Origin: an uncultured Prevotellaceae bacterium
GTDB taxonomy: Bacteria; Bacteroidota; Bacteroidia; Bacteroidales; Muribaculaceae
Length of the DNA: 64,000 nt
Direction: 5' to 3'
Assembly (NCBI GenBank): GCA_900317835.1
Contig: ONIL01000001.1
Span: 124,001-188,000 of the forward strand
Part shown: in pieces, positions 34,139 through 42,265 of the stretch
Layout: every line of letters starts with the position of its first letter
Numbering within the stretch: the stretch's first letter is position 1
The notes under the pieces: model-generated
What the model was told of the DNA's origin: nothing
Databases searched by the model: none
Seen by the model: only the letters and a program-made list of their open reading frames with translations
Position numbers and translations under genes: made by a program

Positions 34139-34199
34139 ACAAGAACAATTATCAACAAAGAATAACATTAACTAATTATCAACATTATCATTAAGTATT

Positions 34200-34640
34200 A
34201 TGCTGAAGAAAATTTTATCTATCTCGGGACGCCCCGGACTTTACAAACTTGTGTCTTATGGTAAGAATATGCTGCTGGTCGAGGGATTGACCGATGGTCA
34301 CCGCTTTCCCGTTCATTCACGCGAGCGCGTGATGTCGCTTGGCGATATCTCCATGTTCACCACCACCGAGGACACACCGTTGTCACAGGTGTTAGAGAAT
34401 ATTGGCAAGAAATATGACAACAAACCCCTTGACGCCAAGGCATATACCACTCCCGACGAGTTGCACGAGTTCTTTGGTGGCGTACTCGAGAACTGGGATG
34501 CTGACCGCGTGCACAACAGTGACATCAAGAAGGTCATCTCTTGGTATAATATCCTCATCGGCGCTGGCATCACCGACTTCTCAATCGAAGAGGAAGAGAA
34601 AGAGAAAGAGGAAGAAGCCAAACCCGAGAATGAAGCATAA
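34200..34640 (+). CDS. DUF5606 domain-containing protein
   Basis: 146-residue cytoplasmic protein. It begins LKKILSISGRPGLYKLVSYGKNMLLVEGL, which I recognise as the Bacteroidetes DUF5606 family, often found after coaE. The N-terminal half looks like a small beta domain; the tail is strongly acidic (IEEEEKEKEEEAKPENEA) and probably disordered. Function unknown. 61 nt after coaE and 11 nt before the NlpC/P60 gene, so likely in the same operon. Confidence 0.72.
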   Translation: MLKKILSISGRPGLYKLVSYGKNMLLVEGLTDGHRFPVHSRERVMSLGDISMFTTTEDTPLSQVLENIGKKYDNKPLDAKAYTTPDELHEFFGGVLENWDADRVHNSDIKKVISWYNILIGAGITDFSIEEEEKEKEEEAKPENEA

Positions 34641-34651
34641 GATATCATAGT

Positions 34652-35299
34652 ATGCTTTTGAAAGGCAAATCGATACTTTATCTGGCAGCGGCGATCTTCT
34701 TGTCGCTGCCAGTGGTATCGTGCCGCACCACCTCTAACCACACACACACTTACCGCCCCTATCATGAACGCCGAAACCGTGGCACAGCACCTAACGATGA
34801 AGGGGGGGCACCATCGTCTTCAACCGATAAGCAAAAACCCATTCCCCAATCGGGACACGGGTTGGTGAGCGACGAATGGGCACGGCTCGACATCAAGCTC
34901 GATCGTCACGACAACAAGAAACTATACAAGGAATTGAAGCGCTGGCTGGGAACTCCCTACGTCTATGCTGAACACACCTGTGGCGAGGGAACCGACTGTT
35001 CGGGCATGGTCATGGAGGTGTACCTCAAGGTCTATGGTATCAAGGTCCACCGCAATTCGGCCAAAATGCTCGAGGAGAATTGCCGCATCATCGACTTGGA
35101 TGACCTGCGCGAGGGAGATCTCGTGTTCTTTTGCACCAACGGAGATGAACGTGTCTCGCACGTTGGCATCTATCTCAAGGACAACAAATTCGTTCATGCC
35201 TCGTCATCGCGTGGCGTTGCCGTCGATGATTTGCGTCAGAACTACTATGCCACCCACTTTCATGCAGCGGCCCGAGTCACTACCGATTCCTCGCGCTGA
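34652..35299 (+). CDS. NlpC/P60 (C40) family peptidase lipoprotein
   Basis: 215-residue lipoprotein that should cleave peptidoglycan stem peptides. Lipobox VVSC (Cys24) after a hydrophobic signal, then a ~60-residue low-complexity linker rich in Thr, Ser and Pro, then the C40 domain: LGTPYVYAEHTCGEGTDCSG with catalytic Cys116, VSHVGIYL with His170 and KFVHAS with His182. The linker would let the domain reach the cell wall from the lipid anchor. Last gene of the nusB-coaE unit, closed by the hairpin at 35331-35359. Confidence 0.92.
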   Translation: MLLKGKSILYLAAAIFLSLPVVSCRTTSNHTHTYRPYHERRNRGTAPNDEGGAPSSSTDKQKPIPQSGHGLVSDEWARLDIKLDRHDNKKLYKELKRWLGTPYVYAEHTCGEGTDCSGMVMEVYLKVYGIKVHRNSAKMLEENCRIIDLDDLREGDLVFFCTNGDERVSHVGIYLKDNKFVHASSSRGVAVDDLRQNYYATHFHAAARVTTDSSR

Positions 35300-35330
35300 A
35301 TTCCACGACGACTGAAATAAACTGTTTTTT

Positions 35331-35359
35331 CTGAATAGTCTGATAATCAGATTGTTCAG
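35331..35359 (+). terminator. Terminator between the NlpC/P60 and SDR genes
   Basis: 13-bp stem with G-U wobbles (35331-35343 with 35347-35359), 3-nt loop, followed by a T-rich stretch. It lies between convergent genes. Confidence 0.7.
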
Positions 35360-35381
35360 TTCTTTGTTTTACAAATGCTCG

Positions 35382-36104
35382 TTAAAGACGGAGGTGACGC
35401 CAAAGAGGACGAGGGAGGCGGCGCCATAAGGCGGTAATGATCGCGTATTTCCAATCAATGACAGCGACATGGCGATTGGCATTGATAGCGCTGACGATTT
35501 TGCGGGCAACCTTCTTGGGATCAAGCATTATGGGATAATGAAAGTCGCCTGCCAGCAGGTCAGTATTGACGAATCCAGGACGGATGTCGGTGAAGCGGAT
35601 ATTCAACTTGCGTGCATTGGCTTGCTGCTCAAGAGCCTGGAGATAGACGTTCTGCATGGCCTTGGTGGCGGAATAGGACGGAGCGGGTCCTAGACCCTTG
35701 GTTCCTGCGATTGAGGTGAGAGCGGCGATGTGGCCACTACCCTGCTCGGCGAAATAGCGATAGGCCTCGCCGATCATACGGGTAAAGCCCATTCCGTTGG
35801 TGTTTACCGTGTTGAGTTCGATGTCGGGCGTGAGGCTGCGATTCTGCTTTCCGATACCAGACACATAGAAAAACAGATCCATACCACCCAACTCATCAAT
35901 GAGTGAGCGCAAGCGAGTGGCGGCATCATCGGCAGTGACATCGATGGTAGCTGTCACTACCCTATCGGGAGCCTCTTGCTTGAGAGCCTGGAGACGGTCT
36001 TCGCGGCGTGCGGCGACACCCAAGCGGTGCCCTTGGGCAATAAACAGCCGGGCCACTTCCATACCCATTCCCGATGATGCACCAATAATAACGATTTTTT
36101 TCAT
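35382..36104 (-). CDS. Short-chain dehydrogenase/reductase
   Basis: 240-residue NAD(P)-dependent oxidoreductase. Cofactor motif GASSGMGMEVA (residues 8-18), the catalytic Ser131 (LTSIAG), Tyr144 and Lys148 (SYSATKAMQ). An Arg pair after the Rossmann strand (AARREDRL) suggests NADP preference. The C-terminus is basic and aromatic (WKYAIITALWRRLPRPLWRHLRL), resembling a membrane-associated tail. The substrate is unknown. Third gene after nadC and the DAHP synthase/chorismate mutase gene. Confidence 0.88.
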   Translation of the reverse strand: MKKIVIIGASSGMGMEVARLFIAQGHRLGVAARREDRLQALKQEAPDRVVTATIDVTADDAATRLRSLIDELGGMDLFFYVSGIGKQNRSLTPDIELNTVNTNGMGFTRMIGEAYRYFAEQGSGHIAALTSIAGTKGLGPAPSYSATKAMQNVYLQALEQQANARKLNIRFTDIRPGFVNTDLLAGDFHYPIMLDPKKVARKIVSAINANRHVAVIDWKYAIITALWRRLPRPLWRHLRL

Positions 36105-36108
36105 GAGA

Positions 36109-36129
36109 ACTTAAAGCCTAAGCGTTAAA
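36109..36129. repeat. Heptameric repeat upstream of the SDR gene
   Basis: Three 7-bp units sharing a TAA core (ACTTAAA, GCCTAAG, CGTTAAA) between the SDR start and the end of the upstream gene. Confidence 0.4.
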
Positions 36130-36142
36130 AAAAAAGGGTCTT

Positions 36143-37225
36143 TTATTCAGGGAGGTTGAGCTGTTGGCGGACACTTTCCTCGTGGATGGCCTGCATGACG
36201 CGTTGGGTGAAGTCGCCGTCCAGCCCCAGATGGTCGGCCTCGTCAAGACGAGCCTTAATTACATCCTGATAACGAGACGGTTGAACGACACGCAGGTTGT
36301 TTGCCTTCTTGAAACGGCCAATCTCACGTGAGACACTCATGCGACGCGACAACACTGCCAGCAACTCGTGGTCACAGTCGTCAATCTGCTGACGCAGCAA
36401 TGCCAGTTCATCGTCGACTGGTGTTCCTGAACGGATGACAAGATGCTCCAAAATCTCTTTTAATTGCGATGGGGTGACCTGTTGACCACTGTCGCTCAAA
36501 GCGTTATCAGGGTCACAATGGCACTCTATCATCAAGCCGTCAAAGCCCATGTCCAGCGCCAGTTGTGACAAGGGCTCGATATATTGCCTCTTGCCACCAA
36601 TGTGTGACGGGTCGCACATGATGGTCATGCCAGGCACAAGGCGGCGCAATTCAAAGGGGATGTGCCATTGAGGGTCGTTACGGTAGATGTGTGCACCCGC
36701 TGAACTGAAACCACGGTGCACAGCACCCAGACGAGTGATTCCAGCCGCATGGATGCGCTGCAACGCTCCCAGCCACAAATCAAGATCAGGATTCATCGGG
36801 TTCTTGACCAAGACCGTCAACTCGTCATGGCCATGTAGCACTTCGGAGATTTCCTGCATGGAAAACGGGTTGGCACTCGTGCGGGCGCCAATCCACAAGA
36901 TGTCGATTCCCGTATCAAGGGCGGCATGGACATGCTCGACGGTCGCCACCTCGGTCGCCACGAGCATTCCTGTCTCGTGCTTCACACGTTGGAGCCACTT
37001 GAGGGCTTTATCTCCAACGCCCTCAAAGCCGCCAGGCATCGTGCGTGGTTTCCACACACCTGCCCTGAAAATGCCTATGCCCTGGGCTTTCAAGGCAGAA
37101 GCCGTATCGAGCGTTTGCTGCTCGGTCTCGGCACTGCACGGGCCGGCAATGACAATAGGCGAGCCGCTTTCCACGCCAGGGAAAGAAAGCGGTGCGATGT
37201 CCTGTAATGTCATAGAGGCGCTCAT
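36143..37225 (-). CDS. Bifunctional 3-deoxy-7-phosphoheptulonate synthase/chorismate mutase type II
   Basis: Couples the first shikimate step to the chorismate branch point for Phe/Tyr. The N-terminal ~255 residues form a DAHP synthase of the KDO8P-like type: IVIAGPCSAE, FRAGVWKPRT, LWIGARTSANPF, KNPMNPD, GAVHRGFSS and CDPSHIGGKR. The C-terminal ~85 residues are an AroQ chorismate mutase (LALLRQQIDDCDHELLAVLSRRMSVSREIGRFK). This fusion is common in Bacteroidetes. The start ATG at 37225 overlaps the nadC TGA by one base; the GTG at 37231 is less likely. Confidence 0.94.
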   Translation of the reverse strand: MSASMTLQDIAPLSFPGVESGSPIVIAGPCSAETEQQTLDTASALKAQGIGIFRAGVWKPRTMPGGFEGVGDKALKWLQRVKHETGMLVATEVATVEHVHAALDTGIDILWIGARTSANPFSMQEISEVLHGHDELTVLVKNPMNPDLDLWLGALQRIHAAGITRLGAVHRGFSSAGAHIYRNDPQWHIPFELRRLVPGMTIMCDPSHIGGKRQYIEPLSQLALDMGFDGLMIECHCDPDNALSDSGQQVTPSQLKEILEHLVIRSGTPVDDELALLRQQIDDCDHELLAVLSRRMSVSREIGRFKKANNLRVVQPSRYQDVIKARLDEADHLGLDGDFTQRVMQAIHEESVRQQLNLPE

Positions 37226-38073
37226 CAGCACGCCTTGAAGCTCATATCCAAGGATTTGATGGAATGAGTGAGGGCTCCCACCGAGATGTAGTCAACGCCA
37301 CACTCGCCATAGGCACGGAGCGTGTCGATAGTGATACCGCCACTGGACTCGGTCTCTACCCTACCGTTGATGATTTCCACGGCCTTGCGGGTGTTCTCAA
37401 CGGAGAAATTATCGAGCATCACGCGGTCAACGCCACCATGGTCGAGCACTTGTTGCAACTCGTCAAAGTTGCGTACCTCAATCTCAATCTTCAGGTCTTT
37501 GCCGTTTTCCTTGCACCACTGGTGTGCCTTCTCGATGGCAGGCACGATGCCGCCAGCAAAGTCCACATGGTTATCCTTGAGCAGAATCATGTCGAACAGA
37601 CCGATGCGGTGGTTGCAACCGCCACCAATCTTGACCGCATCTTTCTCGAGTATGCGCATTCCAGGGGTGGTCTTGCGGGTATCGAGCACACGCGTCTTGA
37701 GACCCTCTAGACACTTGGCATAACGGGCCGTTGTGGTAGCCACACCGCTCATGCGCTGCATGATGTTGAGCATCAGGCGCTCGGTCTGCAACAGCGAGCG
37801 TACCTTACCCGTCACAACAAAGGCGATGTCGCCAGGCTTGACATGGGCACCGTCACCAATCATGACTTCCATCTGCAACTCGGGGTCAAACTTCTCAAAC
37901 ACACGGCGGGCGATTTCCACACCTGCCAGAATGCCTTCCTCCTTAACAATCAGGCGTTGGCGGCCCATCTCGTCGGCTGGAATGCAGCACAGGGTTGTTG
38001 CGTCACCGTCACCGATGTCCTCGGCAAACGCCAAGTCGATCAATTCATCTATCAGTTCGTCTCTTGTTTTCAT
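37225..38073 (-). CDS. nadC: Nicotinate-nucleotide pyrophosphorylase (carboxylating)
   Basis: Makes nicotinate mononucleotide from quinolinate and PRPP. 282 residues; family motifs LIDLAFAEDIGDGDATT, TERLMLNIMQRMSGVATTTARY, LDTRKTTPGMR (PRPP/quinolinate-binding Arg and Lys), GGGCNHRIGLFDMILLKDNH and ESSGGITIDTLRAYGECGVDYISVGALTHS. First gene of a three-gene operon with one-base coupling to the next gene. Divergent from rlmH. Together with nadD it supplies two consecutive NAD steps, though the genes are 23 kb apart. Confidence 0.96.
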   Translation of the reverse strand: MKTRDELIDELIDLAFAEDIGDGDATTLCCIPADEMGRQRLIVKEEGILAGVEIARRVFEKFDPELQMEVMIGDGAHVKPGDIAFVVTGKVRSLLQTERLMLNIMQRMSGVATTTARYAKCLEGLKTRVLDTRKTTPGMRILEKDAVKIGGGCNHRIGLFDMILLKDNHVDFAGGIVPAIEKAHQWCKENGKDLKIEIEVRNFDELQQVLDHGGVDRVMLDNFSVENTRKAVEIINGRVETESSGGITIDTLRAYGECGVDYISVGALTHSIKSLDMSFKAC

Positions 38074-38105
38074 ACTTTTTCGGGAATTTAGTCATTTCTT
38101 GAGCA

Positions 38106-38113
38106 CAAAATTA
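38106..38113 (-). promoter_or_regulatory. -7 box for the nadC operon
   Basis: CAAAATTA on the + strand reads TAATTTTG on the - strand, 32 nt before the nadC ATG and divergent from the rlmH box. Confidence 0.6.
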
Positions 38114-38134
38114 CGGATAATTCAGCGGATTTGC

Positions 38135-38142
38135 TAATTTTG
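38135..38142 (+). promoter_or_regulatory. -7 box for rlmH
   Basis: TAATTTTG, 30 nt before the rlmH ATG at 38173. It lies downstream of the earlier in-frame start at 38131, which supports the later start. Confidence 0.6.
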
Positions 38143-38172
38143 TGGATAATTTTAGTCAAAACAAGTTATTAT

Positions 38173-38646
38173 ATGAAGATTACACTCGCCGTAATCGGCA
38201 AAACCGAAGTCGGTTTTGTCCGTCAAGGCATCGAGGAGTATATCAAGCGGTTGCAGCACTATGTGCAGTTCAACATCCATTACATCGGTGATGTGAAGGG
38301 CACTCGCAACATGAGCGAAGCACAGCAGAAGACTGCAGAGGGTCGCTCACTGCTTGCGGCTCTCGACTCAAGTGACCATGTTGTCCTGCTTGACGAACAT
38401 GGCACCGAGCGCACGTCGGTAGACTTCAGCCAGTGGTTGCAACGTCGCATGGCGAGTGGCTGCAAGCGCCTAGTCTTTGTCGTTGGGGGGCCTTACGGAT
38501 TCTCACAGGAAGTGTATGACCGAGCTAACGAGAAAATTTCGTTGAGCAAGATGACATTCCCGCACGAGCTGGTGCGTCTTGTGTTTGTCGAGCAATTGTA
38601 TAGGGCTTTTACTATCTTGAAGCATGAGCCGTATCATCATGAGTAG
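38173..38646 (+). CDS. rlmH: 23S rRNA pseudouridine-1915 N3-methyltransferase
   Basis: Small SPOUT methyltransferase that modifies helix 69 of 23S rRNA. 157 residues from MKITLAVIGK, the usual size. Motifs: LDEHG in the core, FVVGGPYGFSQEVYDRA forming the SAM-binding knot, and the C-terminal KMTFPHELVRLVFVEQLYRAFTILKHEPYHH, which is nearly invariant in the family. Monocistronic by its own promoter; heptads follow the stop. Confidence 0.96.
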   Translation: MKITLAVIGKTEVGFVRQGIEEYIKRLQHYVQFNIHYIGDVKGTRNMSEAQQKTAEGRSLLAALDSSDHVVLLDEHGTERTSVDFSQWLQRRMASGCKRLVFVVGGPYGFSQEVYDRANEKISLSKMTFPHELVRLVFVEQLYRAFTILKHEPYHHE

Positions 38647-38664
38647 ATAATAGATATTAGATGC
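38644..38664. repeat. Heptameric repeat after rlmH
   Basis: Three 7-bp units (TAGATAA, TAGATAT, TAGATGC) start in the rlmH stop codon and fill the gap to the next gene. The first two units are identical to those at 5497-5510. Confidence 0.6.
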
Positions 38665-38668
38665 GTTT

Positions 38669-39799
38669 ATGAAACGGGTATTTATATATGTAATAATGGC
38701 TTTGATGGTAGGGACTGTGTTTGAGGGCAACGGCAAGTCCTACTATAACTCGGTGAGCAACAACTTTGGAGGCCTGTTCCCTCATCCAGGCATGAGAATG
38801 CAGGGCCGATATAAAGATATTGAGGGTGAATTGCTCATCGAGGAGAACGCCACAATGGCGACGGCCATGACCATCGATACCATCAGCATTCACAGCATGG
38901 CCTATCGTTATCAACTGCGTTTTGCCAACTTAAATAATAAACAAGGTAAAACGATGTCCATCAAGAATCCAATGACAGGCGGCAAAACCGAAATCCACAG
39001 TCCGCAGTGGGGATTGATGTTCAACCGTAATGACCAAGGAGACTATTGCGCCGTTGTCCTGAGTTGTGACAATAGTGCCCCATATGACGATATAACCGAC
39101 CAGCGCTCAATGAACATCGCAATCATCCAGCGTGAAGACGGCATAACCAATGATCTGGCCCAAACGACGTTGACCAAAGGCGTATCGCTTGAAGATGAGA
39201 TGAACACCCTGTGCGTCGATGTCGATGAACGGAGCGTAAAAGTGTCAATCGGCAGGAATGAGATGCAGCAGATACTCGAAGCCGATGTCAAGAGACCTGT
39301 TGGTCCGGTTCAAGTGGGCTATCTAGTGGGAGCAGGAGCACGAGTCGCCATTGAGCGTGCCGTTCTCACGATTGACAATGAGCAGCAAGTGGCACCCACG
39401 ACATCGTGGACGCGAGAGGCACTCGATGAGTATTTCGCCACGAGTGATGACCCCAATGAGGGCTACTGGAAGTATCTGGACCGTGATATGCAGGATGACT
39501 GGCTAAGGCTGGGAGGACGTTACACTATCGCCCTGGTGAAGGCCGGTGACGGCTATGATATCATCTATGTTGACGGGGCTCAAGTTAAGAAATCCCTGTG
39601 GCAAACAGGCATGAAGAAAGGCCACATCACCAAGACGGTCTTCAGTGGCAACTATGACCTCGTCTGGATAGACGCCACAATGGAGCCGATAGACAGGGAT
39701 GCTTATGCCACCATCGAGAACGGCGTTATCCTGTGCTTGAATTTTCCAGTGTTCAAGAGCCAAATGCGTCTGGCCAAGGCTATAGATATTGAAAAATAG
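38669..39799 (+). CDS. Secreted protein of unknown function
   Basis: 376 residues with an N-terminal signal sequence (MKRVFIYVIMALMVGTVFEGNGKS) and no lipobox. I do not recognise the family. The sequence alternates short beta-prone stretches, e.g. YRYQLRFANLNN, WGLMFNRNDQGDYCAVVLSC and GPVQVGYLVGAGARVAIERAVLTI, in the manner of a LamG/concanavalin-like jelly roll (inference only). A second part from about residue 240 begins YWKYLDRDMQDDWLRLGGRYTIALVKAGDGYDIIYVDGAQ. It lies 22 nt after rlmH and before the barrel/sigma cassette. Confidence 0.65.
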   Translation: MKRVFIYVIMALMVGTVFEGNGKSYYNSVSNNFGGLFPHPGMRMQGRYKDIEGELLIEENATMATAMTIDTISIHSMAYRYQLRFANLNNKQGKTMSIKNPMTGGKTEIHSPQWGLMFNRNDQGDYCAVVLSCDNSAPYDDITDQRSMNIAIIQREDGITNDLAQTTLTKGVSLEDEMNTLCVDVDERSVKVSIGRNEMQQILEADVKRPVGPVQVGYLVGAGARVAIERAVLTIDNEQQVAPTTSWTREALDEYFATSDDPNEGYWKYLDRDMQDDWLRLGGRYTIALVKAGDGYDIIYVDGAQVKKSLWQTGMKKGHITKTVFSGNYDLVWIDATMEPIDRDAYATIENGVILCLNFPVFKSQMRLAKAIDIEK

Positions 39800-39806
39800 T
39801 TGGAAT

Positions 39807-39838
39807 TTTGCGTAACTTGAAATATTAATGTAATTTTG
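39807..39838 (+). promoter_or_regulatory. Promoter of the first barrel-like gene (TTTG-N20-TAATTTTG)
   Basis: TTTG at 39807-39810 and TAATTTTG at 39831-39838 with a 20-nt spacer, 45 nt before the ATG. It is a housekeeping-type promoter, so the upstream barrel gene can be expressed independently of the ECF sigma factor. Confidence 0.75.
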
Positions 39839-39883
39839 CGCCCAAATTTAAATAACAACAACTAGTTTTTAATAATTTTAAAG

Positions 39884-40621
39884 ATGAAAAAGATTGCATT
39901 GATGATTGCAGCCATGCTGGTCATGACATCGTTTAACATGTCGGCCAATGACGCTGTTGCTGCTGGCGATAACGAGGATTCTGATTTTGAAGTATCACAC
40001 CCCTTCAAGAAAGATAGTGAAAATCCCAAGCACTGGAGCTTGGACTTCGGCGGTTTTTATCTGGGTATGGGAGTGAAGCACAATTGGGACGCCATCAACA
40101 ATAGTTTTGAGGTGGGTATGCTTGATGTCATTTCGCTGAACTATAATAGCCTTCATGGCCAGCAAATCTCATTGGGCGCCGGTATTCATCACAGGTCTTA
40201 TAGCATGAAGCGTCCGGGCATGCTGATGCGCGATGATCATGGTGTTGTTAGCCTTGACGCCTATCCATCGGTTAATGTAGATGAGATAAAGGACCGCTCA
40301 TCCAACCTGAACATGTGGTCGGTACAGTTCCCGTTGAGGTTCCGCCAGACCATCTACAAGAAGCTTGATGTCGATGTTGCCGGTATCCTGATGTGGAATA
40401 CTTATGCCCGCGTTGACAATCACTACGAATTGAACAAGACTGATCATGACATTCATTTCAAGGGCCTGAAGCAGAACAATGTCAGCTTTGACTTCACAGC
40501 CAGCCTTACTTGGGACGGTACGGGTATCTACTGCCGTTACAGCCCTGGTAAGTTCTTCAAGGAAGGCTTTGGTCCTATGATCAAGGAGACTTGGACCCTG
40601 GGATTGGCAATCGTTTATTAA
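39884..40621 (+). CDS. Outer-membrane beta-barrel-like protein, paralogue 1
   Basis: 245 residues with a signal peptide (MKKIALMIAAMLVMTSFNMSANDAVA). The mature part is rich in alternating aromatic/polar strands such as WSLDFGGFYLGMGV and WSVQFPLRFRQTIY, and ends in an aromatic residue (LGLAIVY), a common outer-membrane barrel ending. It is a clear paralogue of the 42266-43129 protein: both have NNSFE, LNYNS, HGQ-IS-LG, KRP-ML, SNLN-W, RGLKQ/KGLKQ, TGIYCRYSP and TWTLG in the same order. It lies 165 nt before the sigma factor gene and has its own promoter. Confidence 0.75.
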   Translation: MKKIALMIAAMLVMTSFNMSANDAVAAGDNEDSDFEVSHPFKKDSENPKHWSLDFGGFYLGMGVKHNWDAINNSFEVGMLDVISLNYNSLHGQQISLGAGIHHRSYSMKRPGMLMRDDHGVVSLDAYPSVNVDEIKDRSSNLNMWSVQFPLRFRQTIYKKLDVDVAGILMWNTYARVDNHYELNKTDHDIHFKGLKQNNVSFDFTASLTWDGTGIYCRYSPGKFFKEGFGPMIKETWTLGLAIVY

Positions 40622-40638
40622 TGGATTGACAAGACAGA

Positions 40639-40677
40639 CTGTAAAGTCTGGAGTGACTGTAATAACTGGAGGTTCTG
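40639..40677 (+). repeat. Nine-bp periodic repeat upstream of the sigma factor
   Basis: CTG recurs at 40639, 40648, 40657, 40666 and 40675, exactly every 9 bp, within degenerate nonamers (for example CTGTAAAGT, CTGGAGTGA, CTGTAATAA). It also contains a small stem CAGACT/AGTCTG. It lies just after the first barrel gene stop. Confidence 0.5.
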
Positions 40678-40757
40678 GATTATTCTAGGGCCTTCAGTAA
40701 TTATTTAGGTGATGATTTTGTTACAAATTGAGTAATCGATCGTTTATTGGATAGAAA

Positions 40758-40775
40758 GGCATCACAATTGATGCC
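40758..40775 (+). promoter_or_regulatory. Inverted repeat directly before the sigma factor start
   Basis: Perfect 7-bp inverted repeat GGCATCA / TGATGCC with loop CAAT, ending 11 nt before the ATG at 40787. It could be an operator or a translation-controlling hairpin. A one-mismatch -7 box (TGATTTTG) lies upstream at 40713-40720. Confidence 0.45.
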
Positions 40776-40786
40776 ACCGTTGAATA

Positions 40787-41293
40787 ATGAAACAACCTGA
40801 CCGCATAACATCCGCTTTCACTACCCTGCGAGTACAAATGCTCTCGCTGGCTGAGCGAATCACAGGCAACCGTGATGACGCTGCCGATGCGGTACAGGAT
40901 GCATTCGTAAAATTGTGGCAGCAACGGGGACGATATGATAGTGTCAGTCATGCCCAGGGTGCAGGAATGATAACAGTGCGCACCACAAGCATCGATATAG
41001 CCCGTCGCAATCAACGGGAGACGGATGTCCCTGTTGAGCAAGCGGCCGACGTCATTGCCGAAGCAGATGATCAGCGCACTGAAGTCTATCAGCAAGTGCG
41101 CCAAATCATCGATAATGACCTGACACAACAACAGCGAACCATTATCGACCTGCGTGAGATGCAGGGGATGGAATTTGACGCTATCGCAGCCCGATTGGGC
41201 ATGCAACCAGCAACAGTGAGAGTGGAGTTGAGCCGTGCCCGCAAGCGCGTGCGAGAAATTTACCGTAACAGAGAAAGGAGAGTTGAATTATGA
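40787..41293 (+). CDS. ECF-type RNA polymerase sigma factor
   Basis: 168 residues with only the sigma-2 and sigma-4 regions. Region 2 shows AERITGNRDDAADAVQDAFVKLWQ and the -10 contact helix TVRTTSIDIARR; region 4 shows RTIIDLREMQGMEFDAIAARLGMQPATVRVELSRARKRVREI, the helix-turn-helix that would read the -35 element. The stop overlaps the next ATG by 4 nt (ATGA). It heads a sigma/anti-sigma/secreted/barrel operon. Confidence 0.92.
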   Translation: MKQPDRITSAFTTLRVQMLSLAERITGNRDDAADAVQDAFVKLWQQRGRYDSVSHAQGAGMITVRTTSIDIARRNQRETDVPVEQAADVIAEADDQRTEVYQQVRQIIDNDLTQQQRTIIDLREMQGMEFDAIAARLGMQPATVRVELSRARKRVREIYRNRERRVEL

Positions 41294-41754
41294 AGAATTC
41301 AATGCACATCAATAGCCAGGACGAACTGGAAAAGCTCATTGAGCGCTACTTCGATGGCGAGACAACCGTTCAAGAGGAACGGACTTTGCGACAGGCTCTT
41401 GCCGACTGTCCATGGCGCAGCGAGTCAATTGACGAGGCTCGTTTTACACTGGGTTACTTTGCTGAATACAAGCAACGCAATCGCCGCGTGATGTCATTTA
41501 ACACGCGCCACCGTCTTACCAGCATTGCAGCGTCAATCGCTATCTGTCTGGCAGTGGGAGGCTATGCCTTGTGGCACCAGTACCAATCCTCGGCCAATGA
41601 GTGCATCGCCTATGTCAACGGCAAAGCCATTACCAGTGACGATGCTGTGATGGCTCTCATTGAGAAAGACCTGAACACTATGGATAATGCTTCAAACAGC
41701 ATGGCGGCTCAACTGTCAAGCATAGGAGAAGCACTTGAACTCGATAACAACTAA
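41290..41754 (+). CDS. Putative membrane anti-sigma factor
   Basis: 154 residues, overlapping the sigma gene by 4 nt. The N-terminal cytoplasmic part begins QDELEKLIERYFDGETTVQEERTLRQALADCP, typical of Bacteroidetes anti-sigma-like proteins; one membrane span follows (SIAASIAICLAVGGYALW, about 78-95), then a ~55-residue extracytoplasmic tail (ECIAYVNGKAITSDDAVMALIEKDL). The name is inferred from topology and coupling rather than from a recognised anti-sigma zinc motif, which I do not see. Confidence 0.72.
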   Translation: MKNSMHINSQDELEKLIERYFDGETTVQEERTLRQALADCPWRSESIDEARFTLGYFAEYKQRNRRVMSFNTRHRLTSIAASIAICLAVGGYALWHQYQSSANECIAYVNGKAITSDDAVMALIEKDLNTMDNASNSMAAQLSSIGEALELDNN

Positions 41755-41766
41755 AACGATACTAAT

Positions 41767-42237
41767 ATGAAACGGATTATCATCATTTGCATCGGTCTAT
41801 TGGCCACTATATCGGCTGTGGCTCAACAGGGATTGAACATCAACAGTCTGTTTAACGAGAAGTTGATTACTGATGAATGGGTGACCCAAGAGCTGAATGG
41901 CAAGACTGAAATCATCGTTACTGGTAATAAGGCTAAGGAACTTGGACTTACCACTTACCACAGCATCAGTGTGACCGGCAAGGCAAAATCAGACCGCACG
42001 GCCATCGAGAAACTAGTCATCAAAGACGGCGCACAAGCCCTTGACAAGGATGTCGAGTACCGTAACGGCCAACTCTATTACGGCTTCTACACGTTGAAAC
42101 CCAACAAAAAGAACAAGAGATATATTTTCTATCTGAACCAGAACTTGGCCAACAAGCAACCCAAGAACGTTGTGACGGTTATCTACATGGAAGGCAAGAA
42201 AAGTCCAGAGGAAGTCAAGAAACTGATCCGCAAATAA
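41767..42237 (+). CDS. Secreted DUF6108-like protein
   Basis: 156-residue protein with a signal peptide (MKRIIIICIGLLATISAVAQ). The mature part (LNINSLFNEKLITDEWV, then IEKLVIKDGAQALDKDVEYRNGQLYYGFYTL, ending VVTVIYMEGKKSPEEVKKLIRK) resembles what I recall of the Bacteroidetes DUF6108 family. No catalytic motif. It lies 12 nt after the anti-sigma gene and 28 nt before the second barrel gene, so it is part of the sigma operon. Confidence 0.6.
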   Translation: MKRIIIICIGLLATISAVAQQGLNINSLFNEKLITDEWVTQELNGKTEIIVTGNKAKELGLTTYHSISVTGKAKSDRTAIEKLVIKDGAQALDKDVEYRNGQLYYGFYTLKPNKKNKRYIFYLNQNLANKQPKNVVTVIYMEGKKSPEEVKKLIRK

Positions 42238-42265
42238 TTAATAACAAACTAAATATACAACGATT

